Origin: Betaproteobacteria bacterium
Lineage (GTDB): Bacteria > Pseudomonadota > Gammaproteobacteria > Burkholderiales > Casimicrobiaceae
NCBI GenBank assembly: GCA_005881895.1
Contig: VBCG01000052.1
Coordinates: 1 to 45,358, forward strand
DNA: 45,358 bases
Reading direction: 5' to 3'
Shown: in pieces, positions 37,189 to 45,358 of the stretch
Layout: each line of letters begins with the position of its first letter
Position numbering within the stretch: the first letter of the stretch is position 1
Position numbers and translations under genes: made by a program
Notes under the pieces: generated by a model
The model's database searches: none
Told to the model about the DNA's origin: nothing
Seen by the model: the letters and a program-made list of their open reading frames with translations, nothing else

Positions 37189-37584
37189 ATGTTTATGACG
37201 ATTGGCAAGTTAATACGGGTCGTCGCGGTCGCGTCGATCTTGAGCGCAGGTGCTGCGGCACCGGCGTGGCCCCATGGCACCGGTGTGACGATCCAAAGCG
37301 GAGCGGACACCGCCACGCAGACCGCGGGAGTCATAAGGGAAGATGCCTTCCTGGATGAAATGGGCCGGCGCTGGGACGCCGATCCGAATCACACCGGATC
37401 GCGCAGTCTCTATCTCGATAGCATGCGCGCCCGCTGGGAAGCGCGGGATCCGACCAACCAAGGCTTGTCGCCGGCGGAAGTAAGCGAGCTCACGGGTAAC
37501 GTCGATACGTCGGCGGGTCCGACCCTATCGGGTACCGGCGTGCAGCCGGGCAACATGGGGCCTGGAAACGCAAAGGGTCAATAA
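37189..37584 (+). CDS. Small secreted protein, unknown
   Basis: A 131-residue protein starting at the ATG at 37189, with GAGAGGAG about 6 bases upstream. A second in-frame ATG follows two codons later. Residues 7-28 form a signal peptide (LIRVVAVASILSAGAAAPAW), so the product is exported. The mature part has DEMGRRWDADPNHTGSR, a linker with LSPAEVSELTGNV and a Gly/Pro/Asn-rich tail, GVQPGNMGPGNAKGQ. No cysteine occurs in the mature part and no family is recognised. It is bracketed by a hairpin upstream and an intrinsic terminator downstream, so it is likely its own transcript. Confidence 0.6.
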   Translation: MFMTIGKLIRVVAVASILSAGAAAPAWPHGTGVTIQSGADTATQTAGVIREDAFLDEMGRRWDADPNHTGSRSLYLDSMRARWEARDPTNQGLSPAEVSELTGNVDTSAGPTLSGTGVQPGNMGPGNAKGQ

Positions 37585-37697
37585 GCGAATGGTGGTCGCT
37601 CGGAGGAACCGATCGAGTTTCAAATGCATGTCATGACTCGACGTGACAAGGCTTCGAGCCACGCGTGACCAGCGTGCCCGGGCTTACGACTCGCGTC

Positions 37698-37726
37698 AAG
37701 GGCGGCAAAGATGTCGCCCTTTTTTG
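37698..37726 (+). terminator. Intrinsic terminator
   Basis: AAGGGCG (37698-37704) pairs with CGCCCTT (37715-37721) around a 10-base loop, and the transcript continues as a run of six T in all. It follows the small secreted-protein gene by 113 bases and precedes dusB. Confidence 0.8.
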
Positions 37727-37801
37727 TGTCATGCGCGATGAAACAGTGCGCGCGAATCACCTGCGGCCGCATCGTGCGGATTGCAAACGCAGGTAACGAG
37801 G

Positions 37802-37807
37802 TATAAT
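37802..37807 (+). promoter_or_regulatory. Candidate -10 element (TATAAT) for dusB-fis
   Basis: A perfect TATAAT lies 27 bases before the TTG start at 37835. TTGCAA at 37781-37786 could be a -35 with a 15-base spacer, slightly short. In E. coli the dusB-fis promoter is growth-rate controlled; no Fis or stringent-response site can be asserted from the sequence. Confidence 0.45.
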
Positions 37808-37834
37808 CGATACCGTTTGTGATTCGCCTCTGTC

Positions 37835-38953
37835 TTGCCTCATCCTTCTTCCCCTCGATTCGTGCGCATCGGTCCGTACGTTCTGCCGAACGCTCTTATT
37901 GTGGCGCCGATGGCGGGCGTCACGGATCGCCCGTTCCGACAACTTTGCAAACGCCTTCGCGCCGGCTACGCGATTTCCGAAATGGTCGGCGCCGATCCGC
38001 GACTGCGCAACACGGTTAAATCGCAGCGTAGGCTCGATCATGCGGGTGAGGTCGCGCCGATAGCCGTTCAAATCGCGGGAGCCGATCCGCGAATGCTCGC
38101 CGACGCCGCGCGTTACAACGTCGATCATGGCGCGCAATTGATCGACATCAACATGGGTTGTCCGGCGAAGAAGGTGTGCAACGCGGCCGCCGGATCGGCG
38201 TTGCTTTCGAACGAGCCGCTCGCCGCTTCAATCGTAGCGGCGGTCATTGCCGCCGTCGACGTGCCGGTCACGCTCAAGATTCGGACAGGGCCAAGCCCCG
38301 ATGCGCGCAATGCAGTGGCGATTGCGCGCATGGCGGAAGGCGCTGGCATCGCCGCGATTGCGGTACACGGCCGCACACGCGCATGCGCATTCGTCGGCGC
38401 CGTCGAGTACGAGACGATCCGCGCCGTCAAGGACACAATCGCTATTCCGGTTATCGCGAACGGCGACATCGAGTCGCCACAACGTGCCCGCGAAGTTCTT
38501 GCGCTCACCGGCGCCGACGGCCTGATGATTGGCCGCGCCGCGCAGGGACGGCCCTGGATTTTTCGCGAGATCGAGCACTTTCTTGCGACCGGCGAAGAGC
38601 TTCCGCCGCCCACCGTCGTCGAAGCACGGGCGCTGATTCTCGAGCATCTCGCCGACCATTACGCGTTCCACGGCGAAGAAGTCGGCGTGCGCACCGCGCG
38701 CAAGCACCTTGGCTGGTACACCGAATCGCTTTCGGGCGGCGCGGAATTCCGCCGCGAAGTCAATGCTGCGCTCATGGCCGCGACTCAGATCGCGATAGTC
38801 TCGCGCTATTTCGATCGTCTCGCTGCCGAATCGGATCGCCTTGTCTATAAGCCTCAGCAAGTAGAGGAAGCCGACATTCGTTCGCTGCAGAAAGCGCGAT
38901 ATGCAACAGTGAAAACGTTGGCGCCGCGGGTTGGGGAGGCCCTTGCCGCTTGA
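37835..38953 (+). CDS. dusB: tRNA-dihydrouridine synthase DusB
   Basis: A 372-residue FMN enzyme that reduces uridine in tRNA D-loops. The first motif is APMAGVTDRPFRQLCKRLRA. The catalytic Cys is in INMGCPAKKVCN, and the FMN-binding parts are VHGRTRA, IPVIANGDIES and GLMIGRAAQGRPWIF. Start choice is uncertain: TTG at 37835 gives MPHPSSPRF, and GTG at 37862 gives a more family-like MRIGPYVLPN. The stop overlaps the fis start as TTGA, which keeps the dusB-fis pair known from E. coli. A member-typical C-terminal tail ends EALAA. Confidence 0.93.
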   Translation: MPHPSSPRFVRIGPYVLPNALIVAPMAGVTDRPFRQLCKRLRAGYAISEMVGADPRLRNTVKSQRRLDHAGEVAPIAVQIAGADPRMLADAARYNVDHGAQLIDINMGCPAKKVCNAAAGSALLSNEPLAASIVAAVIAAVDVPVTLKIRTGPSPDARNAVAIARMAEGAGIAAIAVHGRTRACAFVGAVEYETIRAVKDTIAIPVIANGDIESPQRAREVLALTGADGLMIGRAAQGRPWIFREIEHFLATGEELPPPTVVEARALILEHLADHYAFHGEEVGVRTARKHLGWYTESLSGGAEFRREVNAALMAATQIAIVSRYFDRLAAESDRLVYKPQQVEEADIRSLQKARYATVKTLAPRVGEALAA

Positions 38954-39204
38954 GAAAAAATCTGCGCTTGAACAGCGGCAACGAAATCGGCCGCAGCATC
39001 GAGCGGTCGCTCGACGAGTATTTTCGCAAGCTCGACGGCGAGCCGCCGCATGGCGTCTACGACATGGTGATCGCGCATGTCGAACGTGCGCTACTCACGT
39101 CGATGCTTGAAAGGGCCAACGGCAATCAAACGCACGCCGCCGACATGCTCGGCATGAATCGCAACACGCTGCGGGCGAAGCTCGCCAAGTATCGCCTTCT
39201 CTAG
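38950..39204 (+). CDS. fis: Fis-family DNA-binding protein
   Basis: An 84-residue protein. The C-terminal helix-turn-helix has [20 protein letters not shown] and then KYRLL, the Fis signature. The N-terminal half has [20 protein letters not shown] and [14 protein letters not shown]. Fis bends DNA and regulates rRNA and metabolic genes. The start is a TTG at 38950 overlapping the dusB stop by 4 bases, so translation is probably coupled. It is shorter than E. coli Fis (98), as in other Betaproteobacteria. purH follows 17 bases later. Confidence 0.93.
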   Translation: MRKNLRLNSGNEIGRSIERSLDEYFRKLDGEPPHGVYDMVIAHVERALLTSMLERANGNQTHAADMLGMNRNTLRAKLAKYRLL

Positions 39205-39221
39205 CGGCCGCTCGCCACGCC

Positions 39222-40796
39222 GTGCCGGAATTGATTACGCAGGCGTTGTTGTCGGTTTCCGACAAGACCGGCCTTGTGCCGTTGGCGAAAGGGCTCGCGG
39301 CGCGCGGGGTCAAGCTGCTTTCCACCGGCGGAACCGCCAAGGCGCTCACCGAGGCCGGCGTGCCCGTGACGGACATCGGCAGCTACACGGGCTTTCCCGA
39401 AATGCTCGACGGCCGTGTGAAAACGTTGCATCCCAAGGTGCACGGCGGCATTCTCGCGCGGCGCGATATCGCCGAGCATCGCGACGCGCTCACTACGCAC
39501 GGCATTCCGACCATCGATCTTGTCGTGGTCAACCTCTATCCGTTTCGCGAGACGGTCGCAAAGCCGGGCTGCACGCTCGAGGATGCGGTTGAGAATATCG
39601 ATATCGGCGGACCGTCGATGGTGCGCGCAGCGGCGAAGAACTGGCCCTATGTGGGCGTCGTCGTCGATCCGGCGGATTATTCGCTGGTACTGGCGGAGCT
39701 CGACGCGCAGGGCGGCACGCTGTCCGACGCCACGCGATTCCGTTTGATGCAAAAAGCATTCGCGCACACGGCGGCCTACGACGGTGCGATCGCCAATTGG
39801 ATCACGGCGCGCGATGCTTCCGGCCACGTCCGCCCGCTGCCCGGTTCATTCCATTTCGGCGGCGAAAAAGTGCAGGATCTTCGCTACGGCGAAAATCCGC
39901 ATCAGCAGGCAGCTTTTTATCGTGACAGTGCGCCGCCGGCCGGAGTGCTGTCGAATTTTCGTCAGCTGCAGGGCAAGGAGCTGTCGTACAACAATATCGC
40001 CGACAGCGACGCGGCGTGGGAATGCGTGAGGAGTTTTGCCGAATCGGCGTGCGTGATCGTCAAGCACGCGAATCCCTGCGGCGCCGCGATTAGGGCAACC
40101 CCGCAAGACGCGTATCGTGCAGCGTTCGCGACCGATCCGACCTCCGCATTCGGCGGCATCATCGCGTTCAACCGGCCGATTGATGCGGCGACGGTCGAAG
40201 CCGTGGCGGCGCAATTCGTCGAAGTGTTGATTGCGCCATCGTACGCCGACGATGCTCTGCCGATCATTGCGCGCAAGGCGAACGTTCGCGTATTGACCGT
40301 TCCGCTCCCGGCCGATGGTGGCGCGCACAACGCATGGGACATGAAATGGGTCGGCGGCGGCTTTCTCGTGCAGTCGACCGATACGCGCACGGTGACCGCG
40401 GAAGATCTCACGGTCGTCAGCAGGAAGGCGCCGGACGCCGAGCAGCTTTCCGATTTGCTGTTTGCGTGGCGCGTCGCCAAGTTCGTCAAGTCCAACGCGA
40501 TCGTGTTCTGTGGCGATGGGCGCACGCTGGGCATCGGCGCCGGCCAGATGAGTCGCGTGGATTCGACGCGTATCGCCGCGATCAAGGCGGCCAACGCCGG
40601 CCTGTCGCTGGCCGGCAGTGTCGTTGCATCGGATGCGTTTTTTCCCTTTCGCGATGGCCTCGATGTCGTCGCCGACAACGGTGCGGTCGCGGTCATTCAA
40701 CCAGGCGGCAGCGTGCGCGACAGCGAAGTCATCGCCGCAGCCGATGAGCGCGGTATCGCGATGGTGTTCACCGGCGTTCGACATTTTCGACATTGA
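39222..40796 (+). CDS. purH: Bifunctional AICAR formyltransferase/IMP cyclohydrolase PurH
   Basis: A 524-residue enzyme for the last two steps of IMP synthesis. The N-terminal cyclohydrolase (MGS-like) domain has [38 protein letters not shown] and [19 protein letters not shown]. The C-terminal transformylase has [17 protein letters not shown], the active-site stretch [24 protein letters not shown] and a final [20 protein letters not shown]. The start is a GTG at 39222. Placement after fis is standard for Betaproteobacteria. Confidence 0.97.
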   Translation: MPELITQALLSVSDKTGLVPLAKGLAARGVKLLSTGGTAKALTEAGVPVTDIGSYTGFPEMLDGRVKTLHPKVHGGILARRDIAEHRDALTTHGIPTIDLVVVNLYPFRETVAKPGCTLEDAVENIDIGGPSMVRAAAKNWPYVGVVVDPADYSLVLAELDAQGGTLSDATRFRLMQKAFAHTAAYDGAIANWITARDASGHVRPLPGSFHFGGEKVQDLRYGENPHQQAAFYRDSAPPAGVLSNFRQLQGKELSYNNIADSDAAWECVRSFAESACVIVKHANPCGAAIRATPQDAYRAAFATDPTSAFGGIIAFNRPIDAATVEAVAAQFVEVLIAPSYADDALPIIARKANVRVLTVPLPADGGAHNAWDMKWVGGGFLVQSTDTRTVTAEDLTVVSRKAPDAEQLSDLLFAWRVAKFVKSNAIVFCGDGRTLGIGAGQMSRVDSTRIAAIKAANAGLSLAGSVVASDAFFPFRDGLDVVADNGAVAVIQPGGSVRDSEVIAAADERGIAMVFTGVRHFRH

Positions 40797-40818
40797 GCGT
40801 TCAAATGATGACGACGCA

Positions 40819-41385
40819 ATGAAACGAGCCGCTGCCATTACGTTCTTCTCCATGTCGGCGTTCGCGTCCACCGTCCATGCGGTCGAATGCGCGGATTTCT
40901 GGGACTGGGTCAACGCGGGATGCCGGCGTATCGTCGATACGTACGATAACGGCAACAACGAGCTGCTTGTCTCCGGATACTCATGGCATCTTCCGTGGAG
41001 CTGGACTTCCGACCGGCGGCGGGAGGAAAACGAGAATGCGTGGGGCGCCGGCTGGGCGCGCACGGCAGGGCGTCCCAACGGCGACGCCGACAGCGTCTTC
41101 TTGCTGGTATTCAAGGATTCGCATGGGCAGGCGCAATTCAACCTCGGGTACGCGTGGACGACGTACTGGGGCGAGCGCGAGAAACTGCAGGCCGGCCTCG
41201 GTTACACGGCGATGATCATCCAGCGCCCGGACATTGCGGGTGGCTGGCCCGTGCCGGTGCTTCTGCCGCTGTTCACGCTCCGCTCGCAGAAAGTCGAGGT
41301 CCTCTCGACGTTCATTCCAACGCTGAACGGGGGCGTCAACCACGGCAGCGTCCTGTACGTGTTCGGCAAGATCAGCATCGAATGA
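40819..41385 (+). CDS. pagP: Lipid A palmitoyltransferase PagP
   Basis: A 188-residue outer-membrane enzyme that moves palmitate from phospholipid to lipid A. The signal peptide covers residues 1-21 ([18 protein letters not shown]). Catalytic residues expected in PagP are present: His57 in GYSWHLPW, Asp100 and Ser101 in VFKDSHG. Barrel strands are [22 protein letters not shown] and [11 protein letters not shown], and [13 protein letters not shown] matches the conserved PVLLPL. Length equals E. coli PagP. It lies 22 bases after purH and 19 before purD, an unusual place, and is probably cotranscribed with them. Confidence 0.9.
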   Translation: MKRAAAITFFSMSAFASTVHAVECADFWDWVNAGCRRIVDTYDNGNNELLVSGYSWHLPWSWTSDRRREENENAWGAGWARTAGRPNGDADSVFLLVFKDSHGQAQFNLGYAWTTYWGEREKLQAGLGYTAMIIQRPDIAGGWPVPVLLPLFTLRSQKVEVLSTFIPTLNGGVNHGSVLYVFGKISIE

Positions 41386-41404
41386 ACGCTAAGGTTCCCA
41401 AGCG

Positions 41405-42691
41405 TTGAACGTTCTCGTCGTCGGCGGCGGAGGCCGCGAGCATGCGTTGGCGTGGAAGCTCGCGGGTTCGCCGCGGGTGGGAATGGTCTTCGTCGCGCCA
41501 GGCAATGCCGGAACTGCGTGCGAGCCGGGCGTCACGAATGTCGATGTGACCGATATCGCCGCGCTCGTGGAATTCGCGCGCAGCGAACCCGTCGCCATCA
41601 CCGTGGTCGGTCCCGAGGCGCCGCTGGCGGCCGGCATCGTCGACGCCTTTCGTGCGGTGGACCTCAGGATTTTCGGACCGACGCGCGCCGCCGCGCAGCT
41701 CGAAAGCTCGAAGGATTTCGCGAAGACATTCATGGTGCGCCATCGGATTCCCACCGCCGCGTTCGAGACGTTCAGCGATTCCGCCGAGGCGCATGCGTAT
41801 GTCGACGAGCGCAATGCACCTATCGTCGTCAAGGCCGACGGCCTGGCGGCGGGTAAAGGCGTCGTGGTTGCCGCATCACGCGATGAGGCACACGTTGCGA
41901 TTGACGACATGCTGGTCGGACACTCGCTCGGCGATGCGGGTGCACGCGTCGTCATCGAAGATTACCTTGCCGGCGAGGAAGCAAGCTTCATCGTCATGGT
42001 CGACGGACGCGATGTGCTGCCGCTTGCATCGTCGCAGGACCACAAGCGTCTCGCTGAAGGCGATCACGGACCGAACACCGGCGGTATGGGCGCGTATTCG
42101 CCCGCGCCCGTCGTGACGCCGGAAATTCACGCGAGGATCATGCGCGAAGTCATCGTTCCGGCGGTGGAAGGCATGGCCGCCGACGGCATTCACTATCGCG
42201 GATTTCTATACGCGGGCGTCATGATCGACGGGAGCGGCAATCCGCGTGTGCTCGAATTCAACTGCCGTCTTGGCGACCCGGAAACGCAGCCGATTCTCAT
42301 GCGGCTCAAAACCGATCTGCTGGATTTGCTCGCGCACGCGACCGCCGGAACGCTCGGTCAGACGGAGACGGAATGGGACCGGCGCGCGAGTCTCGGTGTC
42401 GTTCTTGCGGCGGCCGGGTATCCCGCCGATCCGCGCAAGGGCGATGTAATCAGCGGGCTCGATCGCATAACGGAAGAAGCGTATCCCAATTGCCGCGTCT
42501 TTCATGCCGGCACGACGCTGGTCGACGAACAGGTCGTCGTCAACGGCGGGCGTGTTCTCTGCGTGAGCGCGCTCGGCGATTCGATCCGACAGGCGCAGCG
42601 TGCGGCGTACCGCGCGGTTTCCGCCATTCATTTCGACGGTATGCAATTTCGCACGGACATCGGCTTTCGCGCGCTGTCGCGCAGCCCCTGA
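41405..42691 (+). CDS. purD: Phosphoribosylamine-glycine ligase PurD
   Basis: A 428-residue ATP-grasp ligase, the second step of purine synthesis. The N-terminal domain starts NVLVVGGGGREHALAWKLA. The ATP-grasp part has PIVVKADGLAAGKGVVVA, VIEDYLAGEEASFIVMVDG and the metal site FNCRLGDPETQP. DHKRLAEGDHGPNTGGMGAY is the PurD signature. The start is the TTG at 41405 and gives the family N-terminus exactly. hemF begins 24 bases after its stop. Confidence 0.96.
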   Translation: MNVLVVGGGGREHALAWKLAGSPRVGMVFVAPGNAGTACEPGVTNVDVTDIAALVEFARSEPVAITVVGPEAPLAAGIVDAFRAVDLRIFGPTRAAAQLESSKDFAKTFMVRHRIPTAAFETFSDSAEAHAYVDERNAPIVVKADGLAAGKGVVVAASRDEAHVAIDDMLVGHSLGDAGARVVIEDYLAGEEASFIVMVDGRDVLPLASSQDHKRLAEGDHGPNTGGMGAYSPAPVVTPEIHARIMREVIVPAVEGMAADGIHYRGFLYAGVMIDGSGNPRVLEFNCRLGDPETQPILMRLKTDLLDLLAHATAGTLGQTETEWDRRASLGVVLAAAGYPADPRKGDVISGLDRITEEAYPNCRVFHAGTTLVDEQVVVNGGRVLCVSALGDSIRQAQRAAYRAVSAIHFDGMQFRTDIGFRALSRSP

Positions 42692-42715
42692 CCGAGTGGT
42701 CGACTGACGTTCACG

Positions 42716-43627
42716 ATGGATCTTGCCTCTACACGTGCGTATTTCCTTTCGCTGCAGAAGCGCATCGTCGCGAGCCTCGAGGCGATTGACGGCGGCGCGT
42801 TTCGCCGCGAAGAGTGGACACGCGCGGAAGGTGGTGGTGGCGTTACATGCGCCATCGAAAATGGGAGCGTGCTCGAACGCGGCGGTGTGCTGTTCTCGCA
42901 CGTTACGGGCAACGCGTTGCCGCCTTCGGCGACGGTGCAGCGACCCGAGCTCGCGGGCCGCTCCTGGGAAGCCATGGGGGTGTCGCTGGTGCTTCATCCA
43001 CGTAACCCACACGCGCCGACCGTCCATCTCAACGTGCGGTGTTTCGCTGCGTGGGGGTCCATTTCCGATGCCGAGGCAGTGTGGTGGTTCGGCGGCGGCA
43101 TGGATCTGACGCCCTATTACGGATACGCCGAAGACGCCATGCATTTCCATCGTGTTTGCCGCGCCGCGCTGGTACCTTTTGGCGACGATCTCTACCCAAA
43201 GTACAAGCGCTGGTGCGACGACTATTTTTTCTTGAAGCATCGCGGCGAGCCGCGGGGCATCGGCGGGATTTTTTTTGACGACGTCGCGCATGGGGGATTC
43301 GAGCGCTGCTTCGCGTTGACCCAATCGGTCGGCGATCATTTCGTCGCGGCGTACGAGCCGATTCTCAGACGACGTAAAGATTTGCCGTACGGCGAGCACG
43401 AGCGCGATTTCCAGGCGTATCGCCGCGGCCGCTATGTCGAATTCAACCTGGTCTGGGATCGCGGGACGCTTTTTGGCCTGCAATCGGGCGGCCGTACCGA
43501 AGCGATTCTTCTGTCGCTCCCGCCGCTCGTCAAATGGCGCTACGAGTGGAAGCCGGCGCCGGGGACGCGCGAGGCGGAGCTCTACCGCGATTTTCTTGTC
43601 GCAAAGGACTGGCTCGATGGCGGCTGA
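42716..43627 (+). CDS. hemF: Oxygen-dependent coproporphyrinogen III oxidase HemF
   Basis: A 303-residue enzyme that oxidises coproporphyrinogen III to protoporphyrinogen IX in haem synthesis, using O2. Motifs are [69 protein letters not shown] and [20 protein letters not shown] with the C-terminal [11 protein letters not shown]. Its presence implies aerobic life. It overlaps the Nudix gene by 11 bases. In related genomes hemF is followed by nadD; here a Nudix gene takes that place. Confidence 0.97.
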   Translation: MDLASTRAYFLSLQKRIVASLEAIDGGAFRREEWTRAEGGGGVTCAIENGSVLERGGVLFSHVTGNALPPSATVQRPELAGRSWEAMGVSLVLHPRNPHAPTVHLNVRCFAAWGSISDAEAVWWFGGGMDLTPYYGYAEDAMHFHRVCRAALVPFGDDLYPKYKRWCDDYFFLKHRGEPRGIGGIFFDDVAHGGFERCFALTQSVGDHFVAAYEPILRRRKDLPYGEHERDFQAYRRGRYVEFNLVWDRGTLFGLQSGGRTEAILLSLPPLVKWRYEWKPAPGTREAELYRDFLVAKDWLDGG

Positions 43628-44234
43628 TCCGCGGCCGGCGCGCAGCGTCGTTTCGTCCGATCAGCACTTGGAGGAAACGCGTGTCGAAGGCGCACGGGTT
43701 TTCGACGGCGCGCTGCTCGATGTGCGCCGCGACGTCGTCCGCCTTCCCGATGGCGCGACGACGATTCGCGAATACATCGTTCATCCGGGCGCTGTGCTGA
43801 TCATCCCGGTTCTCGCCGACGGCCGCTTCGTCGTCGAGCGACAGTTCCGTTATCCGTTGCATCGTGTATTCCTGGAATTCCCGGCAGGCAAGCTCGATGC
43901 AGGTGAATCTGCGCTTGTGACGGCGCAGCGCGAGCTGACGGAGGAGACCGGCTACATTGCCGCGCGGTGGACACGTCTTGGCCTCATTCATCCGACCGTG
44001 TCGTATTCGACCGAGGCGATCGAGATTTTTGTTGCCGGCGATCTGACGCATGTCGGGCGAAAGCTTGACGATGGTGAGTTTCTCGACATCGCTGAAATGA
44101 CGAGTGACGCGCTGCTTGCGGCGCTCGATGATGGCGAGCTTACCGATGCGAAGACGGTTGCGGCGCTGCTGATGTATTTGCGCAAGCATCAGAATCGATC
44201 TGCTCCCCCTTTGGGGGCAGAGGGCAGAGCGTAG
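43617..44234 (+). CDS. Nudix hydrolase (ADP-ribose pyrophosphatase type)
   Basis: A 205-residue protein with a complete Nudix box at about residues 94-116: GKLDAGES, seven residues, [29 protein letters not shown] and [20 protein letters not shown] upstream of the box point to the ADP-ribose pyrophosphatase branch. The start ATG at 43617 overlaps hemF; longer upstream frames cover hemF itself. The last 12 residues ([11 protein letters not shown]) are read from a palindromic repeat, so the original gene probably ended differently. Confidence 0.88.
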   Translation: MAADPRPARSVVSSDQHLEETRVEGARVFDGALLDVRRDVVRLPDGATTIREYIVHPGAVLIIPVLADGRFVVERQFRYPLHRVFLEFPAGKLDAGESALVTAQRELTEETGYIAARWTRLGLIHPTVSYSTEAIEIFVAGDLTHVGRKLDDGEFLDIAEMTSDALLAALDDGELTDAKTVAALLMYLRKHQNRSAPPLGAEGRA

Positions 44235-44260
44235 CGGCGAAGCCGCATGCGTGGGGGTCC
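44198..44260 (+). repeat. Short palindromic element, copy B
   Basis: It begins TCTGCTCCCCC, loop TTT, GGGGGCAGA (a hairpin with one bulged T), then GGGCAGAGCG, TAGCGGCGAAGC and ends TGGGGGTCC just before the acylphosphatase ATG. The block order matches the element at 7478-7528. It supplies the last codons and stop of the Nudix gene. Confidence 0.45.
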
Positions 44261-44539
44261 ATGATCGCGCGGCGTATCGTCATTCGTGGCCAGGTGCAGG
44301 GCGTGGGGTTTCGATTTGCGTTGGTCGACGCTGCCCGCGAGAGCGGTGTCGCCGGCTGGGTGCGCAATCGCTTCGATGGCACGGTCGAAGCGCTCGTGCA
44401 AGGTGAATCGCGCGCAACAGAGCGCATGATCGAATGGTGTCGCCGCGGTCCGCCTGGCGCACGTGTCATCGACGTCGACGTCACCGACGTCCCGGTCGAT
44501 CCTTTGCTTACCGACTTCGCGCAACGCCCAACGCTTTAA
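44261..44539 (+). CDS. Acylphosphatase
   Basis: A 92-residue enzyme that hydrolyses acyl phosphates. The catalytic Arg18 lies in RGQVQGVGFR and Asn36 in GWVRNRFDGTVE, both in the canonical spacing. The remainder has the usual ferredoxin-like fold pattern: EALVQGESRATERMIEW and CRRGPPGARV. It begins right after a repeat element that closes the Nudix gene. Its TAA shares bases with the stop of the convergent membrane-protein gene. Confidence 0.93.
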   Translation: MIARRIVIRGQVQGVGFRFALVDAARESGVAGWVRNRFDGTVEALVQGESRATERMIEWCRRGPPGARVIDVDVTDVPVDPLLTDFAQRPTL

Positions 44540-45276
44540 CCGGAGGGCGTCGCCGCGCCGCGATCGATGTCGAAGATGTCTTTCCATGCAGCGTACGACG
44601 AGGCGGCCCACCACGGTAACGCCAGCAGCAAGCCGACGCCGAACGTCGCCCAGCCGAACAACAACAGCGCAAGCGACAGCACGCCGTACAGCGCCATCGG
44701 TGCGATGTTGAGAGCAAATCCGCGCACGCTTTGGGCAAACGACGCGCGCAGCGAAAGACCATCGAACAGCGCCCCGAACGGTACGAATGTGAACGGCAGC
44801 GACACGGCGATTCCGACCGCGTAGATCACGAGCACGACGCCTGGCGAGAGCGATGCGTCACCTGAATCAGGGGCGAGCATGTTGACGCGGCCCACGGCGT
44901 AGGCGGTCAGCGCTTCGGCTGCAAACACGATGACGCCCGATGCGACAACGGCGACCATCGCAACCGGCGTCGCGCCCGCGATCGCCGCGAAGTCGCCGAG
45001 ACGCGGACGACCGCCGCGATCCGCGGCAAGGCTTCCATAGAGCAAGCCGCACGCCGCGAGCGGCACGGCAATCTGGGCCAGCAGAACGCCGCCGCCGGGG
45101 ATCATGCTCAACGCGAAATCTACAACGAGCGTTGCAAGCGCGAGCAAGCCGAACGTCGTCGGTCCGCGCTTCCAAAGTCGCATCGCTTCGCGATACCACA
45201 TGAGCGCCTGTCCGACGGGAACCGATCGCGCAGCTCGGACGTGCGCGGCCGTTGATGCTTCCGGCGTATCAGGCAC
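44536..45276 (-). CDS. BPSS1780-family membrane protein
   Basis: A 246-residue polytopic membrane protein of a family common in Burkholderiales and typified by BPSS1780 of Burkholderia pseudomallei; its function is unknown. Conserved features are ALMWYREAMRLWKRGPTTFG near the N-terminus, then hydrophobic spans at about 42-60, 64-82, 98-122, 145-166 and two near 185-220, and a final WWAASSYAAWKDIF. The stop overlaps that of acylphosphatase on the other strand. The livF-like gene upstream ends 6 bases before its start. Confidence 0.85.
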   Translation of the reverse strand: MPDTPEASTAAHVRAARSVPVGQALMWYREAMRLWKRGPTTFGLLALATLVVDFALSMIPGGGVLLAQIAVPLAACGLLYGSLAADRGGRPRLGDFAAIAGATPVAMVAVVASGVIVFAAEALTAYAVGRVNMLAPDSGDASLSPGVVLVIYAVGIAVSLPFTFVPFGALFDGLSLRASFAQSVRGFALNIAPMALYGVLSLALLLFGWATFGVGLLLALPWWAASSYAAWKDIFDIDRGAATPSG

Positions 45277-45282
45277 CCGCGC

Positions 45283-45358
45283 CTACGCCGCTTCGCCGAG
45301 ATAAGCGGCGCGGACCTTGCTATCGTGCAGCAACGATCGCGCTTCGCCTTCGAGAATG
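45283..45358 (-). CDS. C-terminal end of a LivF-like ABC transporter ATPase (partial)
   Basis: Only the last 24 codons are in the window: ILEGEARSLLHDSKVRAAYL then GEAA and a TAG. The ending KVRAAYLGE is characteristic of the branched-chain amino-acid ABC ATPases LivF and LivG, with LivF more likely. The bulk of the gene lies beyond the right edge, so the assignment is from this tail alone. Confidence 0.6.
   Translation of the reverse strand, partial: ILEGEARSLLHDSKVRAAYLGEAA

Noticed and set aside
42206-43483. A 425-codon minus-strand open frame opposite purD and hemF
   Set aside because: It lies across two genuine genes and has no domain pattern.

Overview
This window looks like a stretch of high-GC betaproteobacterial chromosome, probably Burkholderiales or a close uncultured relative. 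The evidence is the gene content and order: pepP-ubiH-dusB-fis-purH and purD-hemF, nadD-rsfS-rlmH-maf-rng, an aceE-aceF-lpdA cluster whose E3 carries its own lipoyl domain, a BPSS1780-type membrane protein, and an RNase II-TonB-mtgA block. I see no tRNA, rRNA, intact insertion sequence, prophage, CRISPR array or recognisable defence system. Almost everything is housekeeping or ordinary accessory content, with a few decayed genes and short repeats.

Layout. Bases 1-2380 (+): a truncated 5'-nucleotidase gene, an Skp/OmpH-like periplasmic chaperone and an unrecognised secreted protein, tightly packed. Bases 2392-5297 (-): an aldo/keto reductase, a frameshifted acetyltransferase-like gene, a small membrane protein, and an alpha/beta hydrolase fused to a LuxR DNA-binding domain. 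Bases 5446-14533 (+): an RNase II-family enzyme, a TonB-like protein, the cell-wall glycosyltransferase MtgA, the magnesium channel MgtE, an AraC-GyrI regulator, a conserved membrane protein, a broken LysE-type exporter, and an ECF sigma factor with its anti-sigma factor. A dyad of mobile-looking repeats lies at 14532-14654.

Bases 14724-34398 are one long run of minus-strand genes. Listed in map order, which is the reverse of transcription, they are: a frameshifted membrane protein, two glyoxalase-fold proteins, a polyhydroxybutyrate-depolymerase-like esterase, RNase G, Maf, RlmH, RsfS, NadD, a sodium/proton antiporter, a DUF924 protein, a cation diffusion facilitator, ProA, RpiA, the three pyruvate dehydrogenase subunits, an MFS transporter and 5-formyltetrahydrofolate cyclo-ligase.

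Bases 34469-44539 (+) hold PepP, UbiH, a small secreted protein framed by hairpins, DusB-Fis, PurH, a PagP lipid A palmitoyltransferase, PurD, HemF, a Nudix hydrolase and acylphosphatase. The window ends with a minus-strand BPSS1780-type membrane protein and the last codons of a LivF-like ABC ATPase.

The items most worth a second look are non-coding or structural. One is a hairpin that buries the ribosome-binding site in front of the GyrI domain and overlaps a 12-codon leader frame. Others are the inverted repeat built on AGGGTCAGACTC, two related short palindromic elements far apart (one forming the end of the Nudix gene), three apparent gene decays, and the placement of pagP inside a purine-gene run.
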